The notes: a model not told the origin generated them from the letters alone. A stretch of DNA of 64,000 bases from Nemertoderma westbladi (GCA_032718475.1 JAUCBJ010006849.1:1-64000), one strand, 5' to 3'; positions 44,953-55,293 are shown, counted from the first letter of the stretch. Numbers and translations: made by a program.

Positions 44953-45864
44953 CCTAAATGGTTCTTTGTCACCATCAACAGTAGACACAAATGTTGTTGA
45001 ACCATCATATACTGATCTGATTGCTGCAATAATTTCATCAGGAATCCCAAATAATGAAAGTATGCTGAACATACGTGAGCGAGAAACTGAATCAAAGGCC
45101 TTGAAGAAGTCAACAAAGATAACAGCCAGATGCCTTTCTTCTTTTTTTGATAACTCTTCAATTATCCTTCAAAGTGCCAAATGGGCTCCATGGTCCCACG
45201 ACATTTACATAACCCATGCAATTTAATAGAATTCTATTGTATAGCTTTGCAGCAATCGAGATTAATAAGATTCCCCGAAAGGAACCATAGAACCCCTTCT
45301 TGGGAATTGGTACCAACTTATTTGTTTTCATTTCTTGTGGGACACTTGATGTTCTGTACATGTCTACTATGATGGGATAGATGAGCTTTAAACACTTAGG
45401 TATTTTAAAGACCTCAGAGGGAACACCATCTACTCTACTGGCACGATTGGTCTTAATGCTCTTTGCAGCAGCCTTCGCTTCTGCAAAGGAGATGCCAATG
45501 GGAATATCTGGGAGTACAGACTCAGACACTTTTACTTCTATAAAGTTATCAGGCAATACCCTGTCATTATTGAGGAGCTTTTCAAAGTGGGCTTTCCAAC
45601 CATTGAGACGATCGGCTGGTGATTCAACCTTAACCTTGGTGGTTGGTTAGCTTTTCCGCCCAGTAAGCAAGTTGATCGATTTCCATGCTTGGGATGATTG
45701 CCTGTTGTTGTCAGCATCATTGATGGCATCAACCTGTTGGTTTATTAGCTCCTGTAGATTAACAGAGTACTGCCTGTTCAGGGACCTAGATGCAGCATTA
45801 ACTGCATTATTGGCCGCTGTAGTCTGTTTGAGTCAGGATTCTTTCTGCGCCTTATAGAGGTCAG
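44953..45864 (-). pseudogene. LINE family B copy 2, polymerase side
   Basis: Minus-strand sequence closely matching 31520-32290: MPDNFIEVKVSESVLPDIPI, NRASRVDGVPSEVFKIP and VPQEMKTNKLVPIPKKG, with a frameshift near 45158. It continues into the DGD...EPF region and then stops abruptly at about 44953, so its 3' half (catalytic FADD and tail) is missing. That is unusual, because LINEs normally lose the 5' end. The upstream half lies beyond the Polinton at 61901-63270. Confidence 0.85.
45859..45864. repeat. Polinton target-site duplication, left
   Basis: GAGGTC immediately before AGTAGTAGGG; the same six bases follow the right end at 61901-61906. Six-base duplications are the rule for Maverick/Polinton integration. 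Confidence 0.95.
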
Positions 45865-46796
45865 TAGTAGGGTCTTGGTCCTCTCTGCGACAGTTGGACC
45901 CAACTCATGACTCATCGCTTAGGAATGTGACACCTTGGGTGTCATTGGCGCCAGACTGTCTGGGTGACACCTCCCAATTAGGCTAATTAGACCCTAATTG
46001 ACAGGTGTCATCAATTAATTAGTACAATTAAACCCTAATAGGGTCTAATTAGCCTAATTGGGAGGTGTCACCCAGACAGTCTGGCGCCAATGACACCCAA
46101 GGTGTCACATTCCTAAGCGATGAGTCCTGAGTTGGGTCCAACTGTCACAGAGAGGACTCAAGAGGGTGTCATAAGTGACACCGCGGCTCTTTTATTCATT
46201 AATACTTATTTATTTATACCTAATTTTAATTAATTATTTTTATTTTACTTTATTTATTCGTATTTAATTTTAAATTAATTATTCATTTGTACTTTATTTT
46301 AAATTAATTAATTGTATTACTTTTACTTTATACATTGATTTCTATTTTTAGATTAAGTAGTTTTTATATTACCAACGAGATCACTATGACATAATGTCTA
46401 TTTTTAACTTTATAATTACCTATTGCATCCCCCGTTCACCACATTCCCGGCAACTATCAACTAGGTTCATCGGCGGGGGGCCCTCCTCTGTCCTCATTAT
46501 TCATTAAGTAGATACAACAGGCCGTGAATCTATACGTATACCCCCAAGGCAAATATAAATGAGCGGTCCCGTCTATTAGCAGCCCCTTCGTTGACTCACT
46601 AATAATCCCATCGCGGCCTTGACTACAGCAAATCCATATATCGCCCAAGGCTAATGGTCCAGCGGCCCTCCATTGTTCCCACTATAGCCGGCGTCGCTTT
46701 GTCCCTTTCCTATATCCAGGCAGCCGGTATCATAACAATGAAGCGCCACTAAACACGCATTCCTCTCTACTAATCCCTTTCCTTTGCACCAGACCT
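45865..46796. repeat. Polinton left terminal inverted repeat
   Basis: 932 bp mirrored at 60967-61900, ending CACCAGACCT on the inside. The copies differ by scattered substitutions and a small indel: for example GCCGGCGTCGCTTTGTCCC here against CCGGCATCACTCGGGTCC in the mate. Confidence 0.95.
45881..46156. repeat. Palindrome inside the left TIR
   Basis: Arms 45881-45995 and 46040-46156 are near-perfect inverted copies (~116 bp) around a 44-bp centre. They are rich in the heptamer TGACACC/GGTGTCA, present about ten times across arms, centre and the GGTGTCATAAGTGACACC motif just inside (about 46165-46182). The same structure is in the right TIR at about 61609-61885. Confidence 0.9.
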
Positions 46797-48460
46797 GCTT
46801 CTGTTATACAGCCAACTCAACATAATTAGTCAATATGCCTACAAGAGTTTTCTAATATAGAATCAACACGAGAAGTTGCCCTGGTAACCGCTTTTGCGCG
46901 AACAGCCAATCAGCGGGCTTCATTTCTGCTGCTGCGCTCTGATTGGCTCATTTAAGAGACAAGGGCCTCCCCTACTAACCGAATTGCTATTTAATACATC
47001 CCCACTAATATATTAGATCATTATTTCAATTGCAAGTTACGATTAACATCATTTACCATTATTTTGTTTTCGAATTTAATATTATTTATTTAAGATTATT
47101 TATTTATTATCATCAGTCAACTATCCAGTTGTATAGTTATATTATTATCATTTCGCCGCGCTATCGCTCATTGTCGACAACAAACTTTCCGCGTATCCGC
47201 CGCGTAATATTCTTCCGATACCATTCCGTTCTATCGGTTGATAAACTCTCTCGTCGTCCACGTCAACCAACTTCCTCATCGCCACCGAACTTCCAAACTT
47301 CTTCTTTCCGTGAATATTTACTAATACCGTAAGTAAAATCTGCCTTCCACCATCTCCATCGACGCCGCTAGCAGACAATTTACATTTATTATCTACCGAT
47401 ACAACAGTATTGCAGTAGGCTCATTATTAATTACTGTCAGACTGCGGTGGTACCGATAGCCTAAACCGTGATCGAAGCATTCGATCAATAGGCCTACATC
47501 CGCCTATCTGCTTACAATATTTTTTCTTTTTACAAATAATCATCTTATTTTTCTAGTATCATTTCGCCGCGCTATCGCTCATCGTCGACAACAAACTTTC
47601 CACAAATCCGCCGCGTAATATTCCATTATTTCTAATTTCCGATATCATTCCGTTCTTTCGGTAAATAAATTCTCTCATCGTCCACGTCAACCAACTTCTT
47701 CACAAACTTCCTCTTTCCGTGAATATTTACTAATACCGTAAGTTAAAACTGCCTTCCACCATCTCCATCGACGCCGCTAGCAAACAATTTACATTTAATG
47801 TCTACCGGTACAACAGTATTACAGTAGGCTCATTATTAATTACTGTCAGACTGCGGTGGTACCGATAGCCTAAACCGTGATCGAAGCATTCGATCAATAG
47901 GCCTACAACTACCTATCTGCTTGTCTACCCAACTACCGGTACCGCTTCATTCGAGTTAGCCTAGTGCCACTGTAGTAACGATATAGACCCTACTGAACAA
48001 CAATGAATACTGCAGTTTTCACTATATATCCTACTGACTAACTGAGATCTCACACAGCGATTAGCTAGGCCTATTGTTGATTTGTATTGGTTAACGCTAC
48101 CGGTACGTCTGACTTGTAGCAGACTATATCACTAGCACTACTGCACTGACTGACTGCTGTTTATAGACCCTCTTTCCACGAATAATAACTGCCATCGCTA
48201 TTGTGTCTTGGTTATCGCCACTATCTGACCGCTGGTACACTAACACTACTGCACTAGGCACTACCGACTGCCTGCTTTTTGTTTCATAGGCGCGGAGGCA
48301 ACTACTATCTGATTGCTACAATACAGCAATAGGCCTAACTGTACAAACACAGTATTGTTGCCTAGTAACCGATTAATACCTACTGTTTTACTTTATTTTT
48401 AGCATGTATACAATATTTTTTATTTTTTATAAATAATCAACATATTTTTCTAGATTCAAG
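46797..48460 (+). promoter_or_regulatory. Leader region before polB, with duplicated exon-like unit
   Basis: Non-coding. Two ~330-bp copies (47140-47510 and 47557-47915) start ATCATTTCGCCGCGCTATCG and both include CTAATACCGTAAGT, a strong splice donor (GT at 47329 and 47738). Two matching acceptors follow: ATTTTTCTAG ends at 47556 just before copy 2 and at 48453 just before ATTCAAGATG, the polB start. The arrangement predicts non-coding exons spliced to the polB exon. Start of transcription is not evident. Confidence 0.6.
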
Positions 48461-50776
48461 ATGCCAAGATCAACCAATAAAGTTAGCTGCCCCATCTGCG
48501 ACAAAGAGATGCGGAGCGATCATCTAAAATCTCATATTAAAACTCATTTCGTGCAATATAGATGCGATTGTTGTTCGACTTGGTCCTCGGCAAAGAAGAC
48601 ACTGGTTGGCCATCTTATTTCGTGTCCTCAGGGGGGAACAGGATTTAGTTACGTAAACGAGCCAGCCGATTGCCGCTGCGGGGATTCGCTCACCCTGTCT
48701 TCCTTTTCTGAGCATGAATGCTATACTCGACTTTTTTCGCGGAAACGCAAAACTCCGACTACCTCCCACTCATCCCCCATCAACTCTACTCCAGAACAAG
48801 TCGGCGGCGGCGGCTCCAATAATGAACCTTCAACTTCGCGAGATTCTATTTCCCCAAACAATCCATTTCAACCACCCTCTAACGGAAGCGCACACGGACG
48901 ACTGTTTACCTATAACAACGACCTCGCAGAAACAAGACTCGACGCAGAATTAACATTAAACGAAAATTTTCCACACATTCAAGAACACGTTAGTAGCCAT
49001 CTACAAAGTGCTTTGGGAACTTTTTTAAGAGTCTGGCTTACAATCAATATTGTAATGGAGCGTGAAACCAGCGAGGGATTTCAAATTGAATCGTTCTGTT
49101 TTAAATCTAGCGGTAACAATAATCAAATTCTGAATGATAGTGACTTTAATAACTGGTTTTCTAGCGCCGTCAATCGTATCGATCAACTGTTAAGCGTGTT
49201 TCTCTGTCTCGGCTCGGGTTGGCGCATAATAGCCATCGAGCGAATAACTATTGAGATTGCGCGTTCCCAACGCAACCCCTATTTAAAGGGTCAAGGCTTC
49301 AATAATTCTAAATTATTATTAAATAAAAAATGTACCGTAAGCGTAGACTGCCCGCTGGGGGAATGCTTTAAATACGCAGTTTTGGCCGCCGCAAATTATA
49401 AGAAAATTGATAGAAAACAAAATAATATTAGTAGAATTTCAACGTTTACTCCTTTCCTAAACATGTTTGATTTTTCGAATTTAAGTTTTCCGGTGGACAG
49501 AGTAACTGGTATTCCCCAGTTTCTGAAAGCCAACCCTATATACTGCATAAACCTTCTTTATTGGAGTAATACGGAAGAACTCTCCATTTTAAGTCAACCA
49601 GATAGCGCGCACTGTTCCGGTAAAACTGTACTAAACTTATTATTTATCGAAGCCACAACCAAAAACCCCGCCCACTACGTAGCTATTACTGACATAGATA
49701 GACTAATAAATTCAAAAGATTCTAACGGTAACAAGACGCACTGCGAACGCTGTCTCAGAGGCTTTTACACTGACAAATCATTGGAAGAACATCGAGAGCG
49801 GTGCTATACGGGTAAACGCCAACTCGAGTATATGCCCGAAAATCTCTTGGTTAAATTTGACAGGTACGATAAGACTCTATCCCCTCCTTTCTGTATATAC
49901 GCCGACATTGAAACTATTCTAGAACCTACAAACAATATTAAACTCCCACAGAAACATATAGCTAGCGCGGCAGCCTTTTATACAGTACCAAATCAGAAAT
50001 TAATTAACCCTCCTAAAACAGATGTTCAAATTTTCCGCGACGATGGCAGTAACCACGTAATGCGCGACTTTCTAACCGCTATGGAAAGTCATTGTAGGGA
50101 GTTATACGATTGGTCCATTTCTAGTACAAACACACGCGCCCCCATGCAACTCACTACTAGCCAACAAACTGACTTTAATAACGCTACACAATGCTACGTC
50201 TGCAACTGTAATTTAACCCCCGATTCTCATAATTTAAACCTCAATGACAATCTCAGCACCAAAGTCCGCGATCACGATCATTATAGCGGGGAGTATCGAG
50301 GGGCTGCTTGCGTCAGCTGCAACAGGAAACTTTCTCTAAAACGGAATAATTTTTATATTATATTTCATAACTTGAGGAAATTCGATATGCATTTACTACT
50401 AAAAGAAGGAATGACCGATAGTTCTAGAACACACTGGAAAATGACTGTAATACCAAAAAACACCGAAACTTATATTCACCTTAAAGTTAGCTTCCCAATC
50501 GATCCGAGTACACCAACAGCCAACGCTAAAGAAAGTATCTCCATTAATTTTCTAGATTCCTATCAATTTATGACTGCCAGCCTAGATAATCTTAGTAGTT
50601 ATCTCACTAAAAATAATAGTAACCTAGCAACAGCCATACCCCATACACTAGCTCAAATGACCCAACTCTATCCCAACATTAGCGATAACACAATAAAAAA
50701 CAAGGGTGTATTCCCATATTCCTACATTCAAAATATTTCAAACCTATACGAAACTACCGACTCCCGCCCACTATAG
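48461..50776 (+). CDS. polB: Polinton protein-primed DNA polymerase B, N-terminal part
   Basis: 771 codons from ATG. A C2H2 zinc finger at residues 10-29 (CPIC...HIKTH) and a second Cys-rich finger (RCDCC...HLISC) open the protein. A further finger-like CERC...H...C lies near residues 428-449. The 3'-5' exonuclease begins with FCIYADIET (D482, E484). The DHDHYSGEYRGAACVSCN zinc motif and FHNLRKFDMHLL (second exonuclease box) follow, in the order typical of Polinton polymerases. The frame stops at a TAG (50774-50776) before the polymerase palm. The rest is encoded one frame over from ~50757-50763 on, so a small indel or assembly error separates the halves. Residue numbers refer to this ORF only. 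Confidence 0.93.
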   Translation: MPRSTNKVSCPICDKEMRSDHLKSHIKTHFVQYRCDCCSTWSSAKKTLVGHLISCPQGGTGFSYVNEPADCRCGDSLTLSSFSEHECYTRLFSRKRKTPTTSHSSPINSTPEQVGGGGSNNEPSTSRDSISPNNPFQPPSNGSAHGRLFTYNNDLAETRLDAELTLNENFPHIQEHVSSHLQSALGTFLRVWLTINIVMERETSEGFQIESFCFKSSGNNNQILNDSDFNNWFSSAVNRIDQLLSVFLCLGSGWRIIAIERITIEIARSQRNPYLKGQGFNNSKLLLNKKCTVSVDCPLGECFKYAVLAAANYKKIDRKQNNISRISTFTPFLNMFDFSNLSFPVDRVTGIPQFLKANPIYCINLLYWSNTEELSILSQPDSAHCSGKTVLNLLFIEATTKNPAHYVAITDIDRLINSKDSNGNKTHCERCLRGFYTDKSLEEHRERCYTGKRQLEYMPENLLVKFDRYDKTLSPPFCIYADIETILEPTNNIKLPQKHIASAAAFYTVPNQKLINPPKTDVQIFRDDGSNHVMRDFLTAMESHCRELYDWSISSTNTRAPMQLTTSQQTDFNNATQCYVCNCNLTPDSHNLNLNDNLSTKVRDHDHYSGEYRGAACVSCNRKLSLKRNNFYIIFHNLRKFDMHLLLKEGMTDSSRTHWKMTVIPKNTETYIHLKVSFPIDPSTPTANAKESISINFLDSYQFMTASLDNLSSYLTKNNSNLATAIPHTLAQMTQLYPNISDNTIKNKGVFPYSYIQNISNLYETTDSRPL

Positions 50777-52518
50777 AAAGCTTCTATAATGATCTCAAAT
50801 TGGAACAATGTAGCGCAGACAACTATCAGCGCGCGCTTACTACTTGGGATGAATTAAACTGCACAACAATCTTCGACTATATGATTGGCTATTTGGTTCT
50901 AGACGTTACCCTATTGGCTGATACTTTCGAGCAGTTCCGATCCCTCTGTCTTACTAATTATGGACTCGAGCCCGTAATGTACTTCACTGCCCCTGGATTA
51001 ACTTACGACGCGGCGCTGAAATTCACGCAATCAGAAATTCAATTACTATCAGACGCTTCCATCTACTCGGACTTTGAAACAAATATTAGGGGTGGTCTAG
51101 TTTTCTTGAATACACATTCCGTAGACGCAAATATCCCCGATAAACCCGACTACGACTCCAGTCTCCCCGAGAAATATCTAATTCCCATCGATGCGAATAA
51201 CCTTTACGGCTGCGCCCTGAGCCAGAAACTTCCCTACGCTAATATTAAACTCGTAACTACCCCCATAGACCTAGCTACAGTAGACGCGAGTGGGGATACT
51301 GGTTATTATTGCATAGTTGATCTACATTACCCGAAAGAAATTCATGATTTGACCGCCGATCTGCCTCTAGGAGCGGAGAAGATGTCAGTCCCTAAATCCT
51401 TTCTTAGCGAATACATGGAAGATCTTTGGGAGCATTACAATCTCACCGATACGGCTACCTGTAGACCATACAACGATACCTGTACTAAGCTACTACTACA
51501 TCAGTTTAATAAGGTTGAATACGGTGTCCATATTAAGCTACTTCAACTCTATTTGAAGCTCGGTCTTAAACTTACACAAGTTCACAGGGTCTACTCTTTC
51601 TCACAAAAATATATTTTCAAGGACTACATTAGTTTTAATACGAATAAAAGACAGTCGGCAAATAACCCATTCGAGGTCCTATTTTATAAGTTGATGAACA
51701 ATGCCTTGTATGGGAAATGCCTCCAAAAGGTTAGAGACCGCGTTTCTTTCAGGTTATGCAATAGCGACGAACAATGCGATTTGCTCTTAGCCAAGCCCAA
51801 TCACGAATCGTTTGTTGTCTTTACCCCCAACTTGAGTGGTCATACTTTCACTAAAGAGGCTGTTTGCCTAAATCAGGGCGTGTTCATCGGTTGCACTATA
51901 CTAGATCTATCTAAGCTACAGATGTACGACCTATTTTACAACAAACTGAAACCTCTAGAACAAAAACTGGATTGCCAGATTCGCTGTCTAGCCGGTGACA
52001 CGGATTCTCTAATGCTAAGCGTAACTAATACACCACAGCTAACCTTTCTACGGGCAATGTTTGAGGGTGGTTTCCTAGATACTTCCAACTACAGTACAAC
52101 ACATCCACTCTATACCATTAAACACAAAGCGGCTCTCGGCTTCGTAAAAGATGAGAGCTGCGGTTTGCAGTATAAACAGTGGGTTTTCCTTAAACCAAAG
52201 GTCTACAGTTTTCAATCCTACGATGCCCCAATCAAGAAAACCGCCAAAGGTGTATCTAGATCGGTTGTCGCTAAGCAACTAACACACGAGGATTATGCAG
52301 ACTGTTTTGAAAACGAGGCAATGCTCTTCCGCTATAACTCTACCTTCACTTCTAGAAAGCATCAAATTTTTACTGGTCATGTCTATAAGAAGGCACTAAC
52401 GCTCTGGGATACGAAATCATATTGGAGTAGTAAATATAGCAGCAAACCATACGGACACTATAGCACTAAGCTTGTTAGACCGGCGAAACGAGTAGTAATC
52501 CCCCCTACTAGAATTTAA
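50777..52518 (+). CDS. polB: Polinton DNA polymerase B, C-terminal polymerase domain
   Basis: Frame continuing the polymerase in a different phase; it has no ATG of its own at the break. Numbered from 50800, the palm motifs are PIDANNLYGCAL (motif A, D131), KLMNNALYGK (motif B, N301, Y304, G305) and AGDTDSLML (motif C, D400 and D402). The lysine-rich SFYKLMNN-to-GFVKDE area and a KPKVYSF box close the palm/thumb. It replicates the element using a protein primer, by family analogy. Terminates at 52518; a TTTTTCTAG acceptor for the next gene follows within 15 bp. Confidence 0.92.
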
Positions 52519-52532
52519 TTTAATTTTTCTAG

Positions 52533-53021
52533 AATAAGAAATTGAACAACAAAATAGAAATAACCAATAAACAGTTTACCGGAAAAAACATTGCCAAATT
52601 TGAACTAGATAAAATTTCACAGCAAATTACAGGTCAAAGTTGCTTAAAACCAAACATGTTTATCTACAAAGGTGACGATTCAACTTTAATGCTATTTCCC
52701 AGCGGCGCAGTAACAATTGTAGGCCTTTGCAATAATTTAGCTAGTGAATTGCTTTATTTAAAACAAACTATCGGGATGCAATTGCAAAATTTGAAACTTA
52801 ATACCGAAACACGAACTATTATTTTTCCAAGTGTTAATTTTAAATTATTAATGAAAAAATGTGGACATCATACAATTAATAATAAAGCAATATTTATTAG
52901 CTATACCCCCGAATTATTTTGCGCGATTAGTGTATTTCATAGTAATAAAATCGTTTCCATGTGTCCAGCCGGTGAATTCCCCGAATCATTATCTATTTTA
53001 CAAACTTTATTATTAAATTAG
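52533..53021 (+). CDS. TBP-like protein of the Polinton (candidate)
   Basis: A ~160-codon frame without an ATG at its start. It begins right after TTAATTTTTCTAG, a good splice acceptor, so an upstream exon may supply the Met; the first internal ATG (52656) would cut the domain. The first half has LDKISQQI... followed by STLMLFPSGAVTIVGL. The second half has RTIIFPSVNFKLLMKK and then ISYTPELFCAISVF. These correspond in order to the helix, the 'T.L(I/L)F.SGK....G' strand pair and the 'Y.PE.FP....' motif of the two repeats of TATA-binding protein. If right, it is a compact two-repeat TBP that could direct element transcription. An alternative is an unrelated Polinton ORF with chance similarity. 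Confidence 0.55.
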   Translation, partial: NKKLNNKIEITNKQFTGKNIAKFELDKISQQITGQSCLKPNMFIYKGDDSTLMLFPSGAVTIVGLCNNLASELLYLKQTIGMQLQNLKLNTETRTIIFPSVNFKLLMKKCGHHTINNKAIFISYTPELFCAISVFHSNKIVSMCPAGEFPESLSILQTLLLN

Positions 53022-53084
53022 TTTATTTACTATGGTATACATGAAAGTTTACTATATTATTTATTTTGTGTTGGTTTTTATTTT

Positions 53085-54010
53085 TCCGTGAGTAGGGTTT
53101 GAATCCGTGACCATCCGTGTTACCTACTTTTTATAATTGCATTAGTAGGACTCGAACCCTGGTTTAACTTATTTTATATTGGTTTTATAATGGTCGCGAG
53201 TAGGGATTGAACCTATGACCTCCTGTTTATTTTCCATAAAACGGGATACGACTAGGGATCGAACCTGTGACCATCTGTTTATCCTAATTTATGTTTAGTT
53301 TAGGTACTCTAGTTATTCTATGGTTAACTTATTTTGTGTTGGTTTTATATTGATCGCGAGTAGGGATTGAACCCGTGACCATCTGTTTATCCTATTTTGT
53401 GTTTAGTTTAGTCTAGTTATTCTATGTTTACTTTTTATATTTTCATGATTAGGATTCGAACCCTGGTTTAACTTATTTTGTGTTGGTTTTATAATGGTTG
53501 CGAGTAGGGATTGAACCTATGACCTCCTGTTTATTTTCCATAAAACGGGGTACGAGTAGGGATTGAGCCCGTGACCTTCTGTTTTTCCTATTTTGTGTTT
53601 AGTTTAGTTATTCTATGTTTACTTTTTATATTTTCATGATTAGGATTCGAACCCTGGTTTAACTTATTTTGTGTTGGATTTATAATGGTCGCGAGTAGGG
53701 ATTGAACCTATGACCTCCTGTTTATTTTCCATAAAACGGGATACGAGTAGGGATTGAGCCCGTGACCTTCTGTTTTTCCTATTTTGTGTTTAGTTTAGTT
53801 ACTCTAGTTATTCTATGTTTACTTTTTATATTTTCATGATTAGGATTCGAACCCTGGTTTAACTTATTTTGTGTTGGATTTATAATGGTCGCGAGTAGGG
53901 ATTGAACCTATGACCTCCTGTTTATTTTCCATAAAACGGGATACGAGTAGGGATTGAGCCCGTGACCTTCTGTTTTTCCTATTTTGTGTTTAGTTTAGTT
54001 ACTCTATGTT
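53085..54010 (-). repeat. Array of B-box-like (tRNA T-arm-like) repeats
   Basis: Thirteen good copies and one weak copy of a motif whose minus-strand core is GGTTCAATCCC, GGTTCGAATCC or GGCTCAATCCC. Cores occur at 53148, 53203, 53255, 53363, 53452, 53507, 53559, 53643, 53698, 53750, 53843, 53898 and 53950. They are arranged in ~190-200-bp higher units of three (TAGGATTCGAACCCTGG, GAGTAGGGATTGAACC, GAGTAGGGATTGAGCC). No A-box or full tRNA cloverleaf is present. It lies between the TBP-like gene and the ATPase gene, with no protein-coding frame. Confidence 0.85.
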
Positions 54011-54164
54011 AAAGTGAATTTTCACATTATATTTGTGTTAAATTATAAATTTATGTTACAATTATTATCTATAATATAAAAAACAGAAATATTCGAGTTA
54101 TATTGCATATGAGCAATAAATTACAATATACGAGCTGTTAATTTTTCTTATTCTTACTAAACAA

Positions 54165-54839
54165 ATGTTAATCTTCAAGTCAGTCCTTATTGGATCGAAC
54201 TACAGTATAATAATGAGTGGGCCTATAGATGTACGGTTTAGGTTTGGTGCCACAATGTTAATGGCTGGCCCTTCTGGCAGTGGTAAAACTACATATTTGG
54301 AGCAAATATTACATAATAGCAAGCAAATTTTTGACGCGCAACCATCAGAGATTATTTGGATATATGGGCAAACTAAACCGATTGTGAAAGGTGTCAATAT
54401 TACTACCTTAAATGAAATTCCGGAACACTTTAATCAAAATGTAAAAAGACAGAGTGTGATTATATTCGATGATTTAATGTCTGAGCTAGAGAATTCAAAG
54501 CAAACAACAATTTTATTTACCAAAGTCGCGCGCCATACGCATTCTTTTGATATTTTTTTAACGCAAAACCTATTTCAGAAAGGAGGGGAAGCACGTACTC
54601 GATCTATTAACTCTACCTATTTTTTACTATTTAAGAATCCGCGTGATTTAACGCAGATCAGAACCTTAGCCTATCAGATGAACCCAAATAATCCAAAATT
54701 TTTAATTAGCGCTTACCACGATGTTACACAGCAAGCATTCAATCCGCTTTTAATCGACTTTCATCAACAGACTCCAGAAAATCTGTGGATAAGGGCTAAT
54801 CTATTCACGATGGAACACTGTGTTTATCAGCCTTTGTAA
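54165..54839 (+). CDS. Polinton packaging ATPase (FtsK/HerA, A32-like)
   Basis: 224 codons from the first ATG; a second ATG at 54213 (MSGPIDVRF) may be the real start. Walker A is GPSGSGKTT (residues 35-43), and Walker B is VIIFDDL (D102, D103). The sensor-like ..TQNLFQKG... and TRSINSTYFLLFKNPRD are typical of the Polinton/adintovirus genome-packaging ATPases. It would pump DNA into the capsid. Follows the B-box-like array by ~150 bp. Confidence 0.93.
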   Translation: MLIFKSVLIGSNYSIIMSGPIDVRFRFGATMLMAGPSGSGKTTYLEQILHNSKQIFDAQPSEIIWIYGQTKPIVKGVNITTLNEIPEHFNQNVKRQSVIIFDDLMSELENSKQTTILFTKVARHTHSFDIFLTQNLFQKGGEARTRSINSTYFLLFKNPRDLTQIRTLAYQMNPNNPKFLISAYHDVTQQAFNPLLIDFHQQTPENLWIRANLFTMEHCVYQPL

Positions 54840-54951
54840 TATTCGTAAAAATGTTATTGTTGCCAATTGTCTGCTATTTTATAATAGTTTATCTTTATTT
54901 GTTATACTATACCAAAAAAATTCTTCTTGTTATGCGTATTCTAGAGCAGTT

Positions 54952-55293
54952 ATGGATCTCAATATACGAAAACATAGGAAAGAATTAACATTCCTGAGAA
55001 ATAGTAGCGTGGTTGCAAGAGGATTTTTTATACGACATAAAGCAAGCAACGAGTTGATTCGCCTTCTTGTTAATGTGACTCTAAATACTCTTTTCGGAAA
55101 TTTGCATATCAATAATCGAATTTTAAAGAAATTAGCACCCTTTAAAAATAATATGCGTAAACTGAAAGCAAAAAAATCATTAACCTTTCAACGTAAAACA
55201 CTATCTCAATTTGGCGGATTTTTGCCACTTTTATTGCCCCTGTTGCTTGGTGCCACAGAAATCGCAACAACCGTAGCTACCGCGCTTACGTAA
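54952..55293 (+). CDS. Polinton small basic protein with hydrophobic C-terminus
   Basis: 113 codons from ATG at 54952. The open frame extends upstream but without an ATG. Lys/Arg-rich first two thirds (ELTFLRNSSVVARGFFIRHK, then NTLFGNLHINNRILKKL and LKAKKSLTFQRKTL) lead into QFGGFLPLLLPLLLGATEIA, a hydrophobic segment. Proteins of this shape, ending in ..GGF(L)..LLP.LL.., recur in Polintons next to the ATPase and are thought to be membrane-active or minor virion proteins. The stop overlaps the next start (TAATG). Confidence 0.7.
   Translation: MDLNIRKHRKELTFLRNSSVVARGFFIRHKASNELIRLLVNVTLNTLFGNLHINNRILKKLAPFKNNMRKLKAKKSLTFQRKTLSQFGGFLPLLLPLLLGATEIATTVATALT

Noticed and set aside
46457-46648. 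63-codon frame present in both Polinton TIRs (minus at 46457-46648, plus at 61115-61306)
   Set aside because: It starts with TTG, has no early ATG, and is the same in both ends simply because the ends are inverted copies. Not called as a gene.
53085-54010. A tRNA gene cluster
   Set aside because: Only the T-arm/B-box part is present; no A-box, anticodon arm or acceptor stem pairing could be found.
54820-54951. N-terminal extension of the small basic Polinton protein
   Set aside because: Begins with GTG, overlaps the end of the ATPase gene and contains no ATG before 54952.
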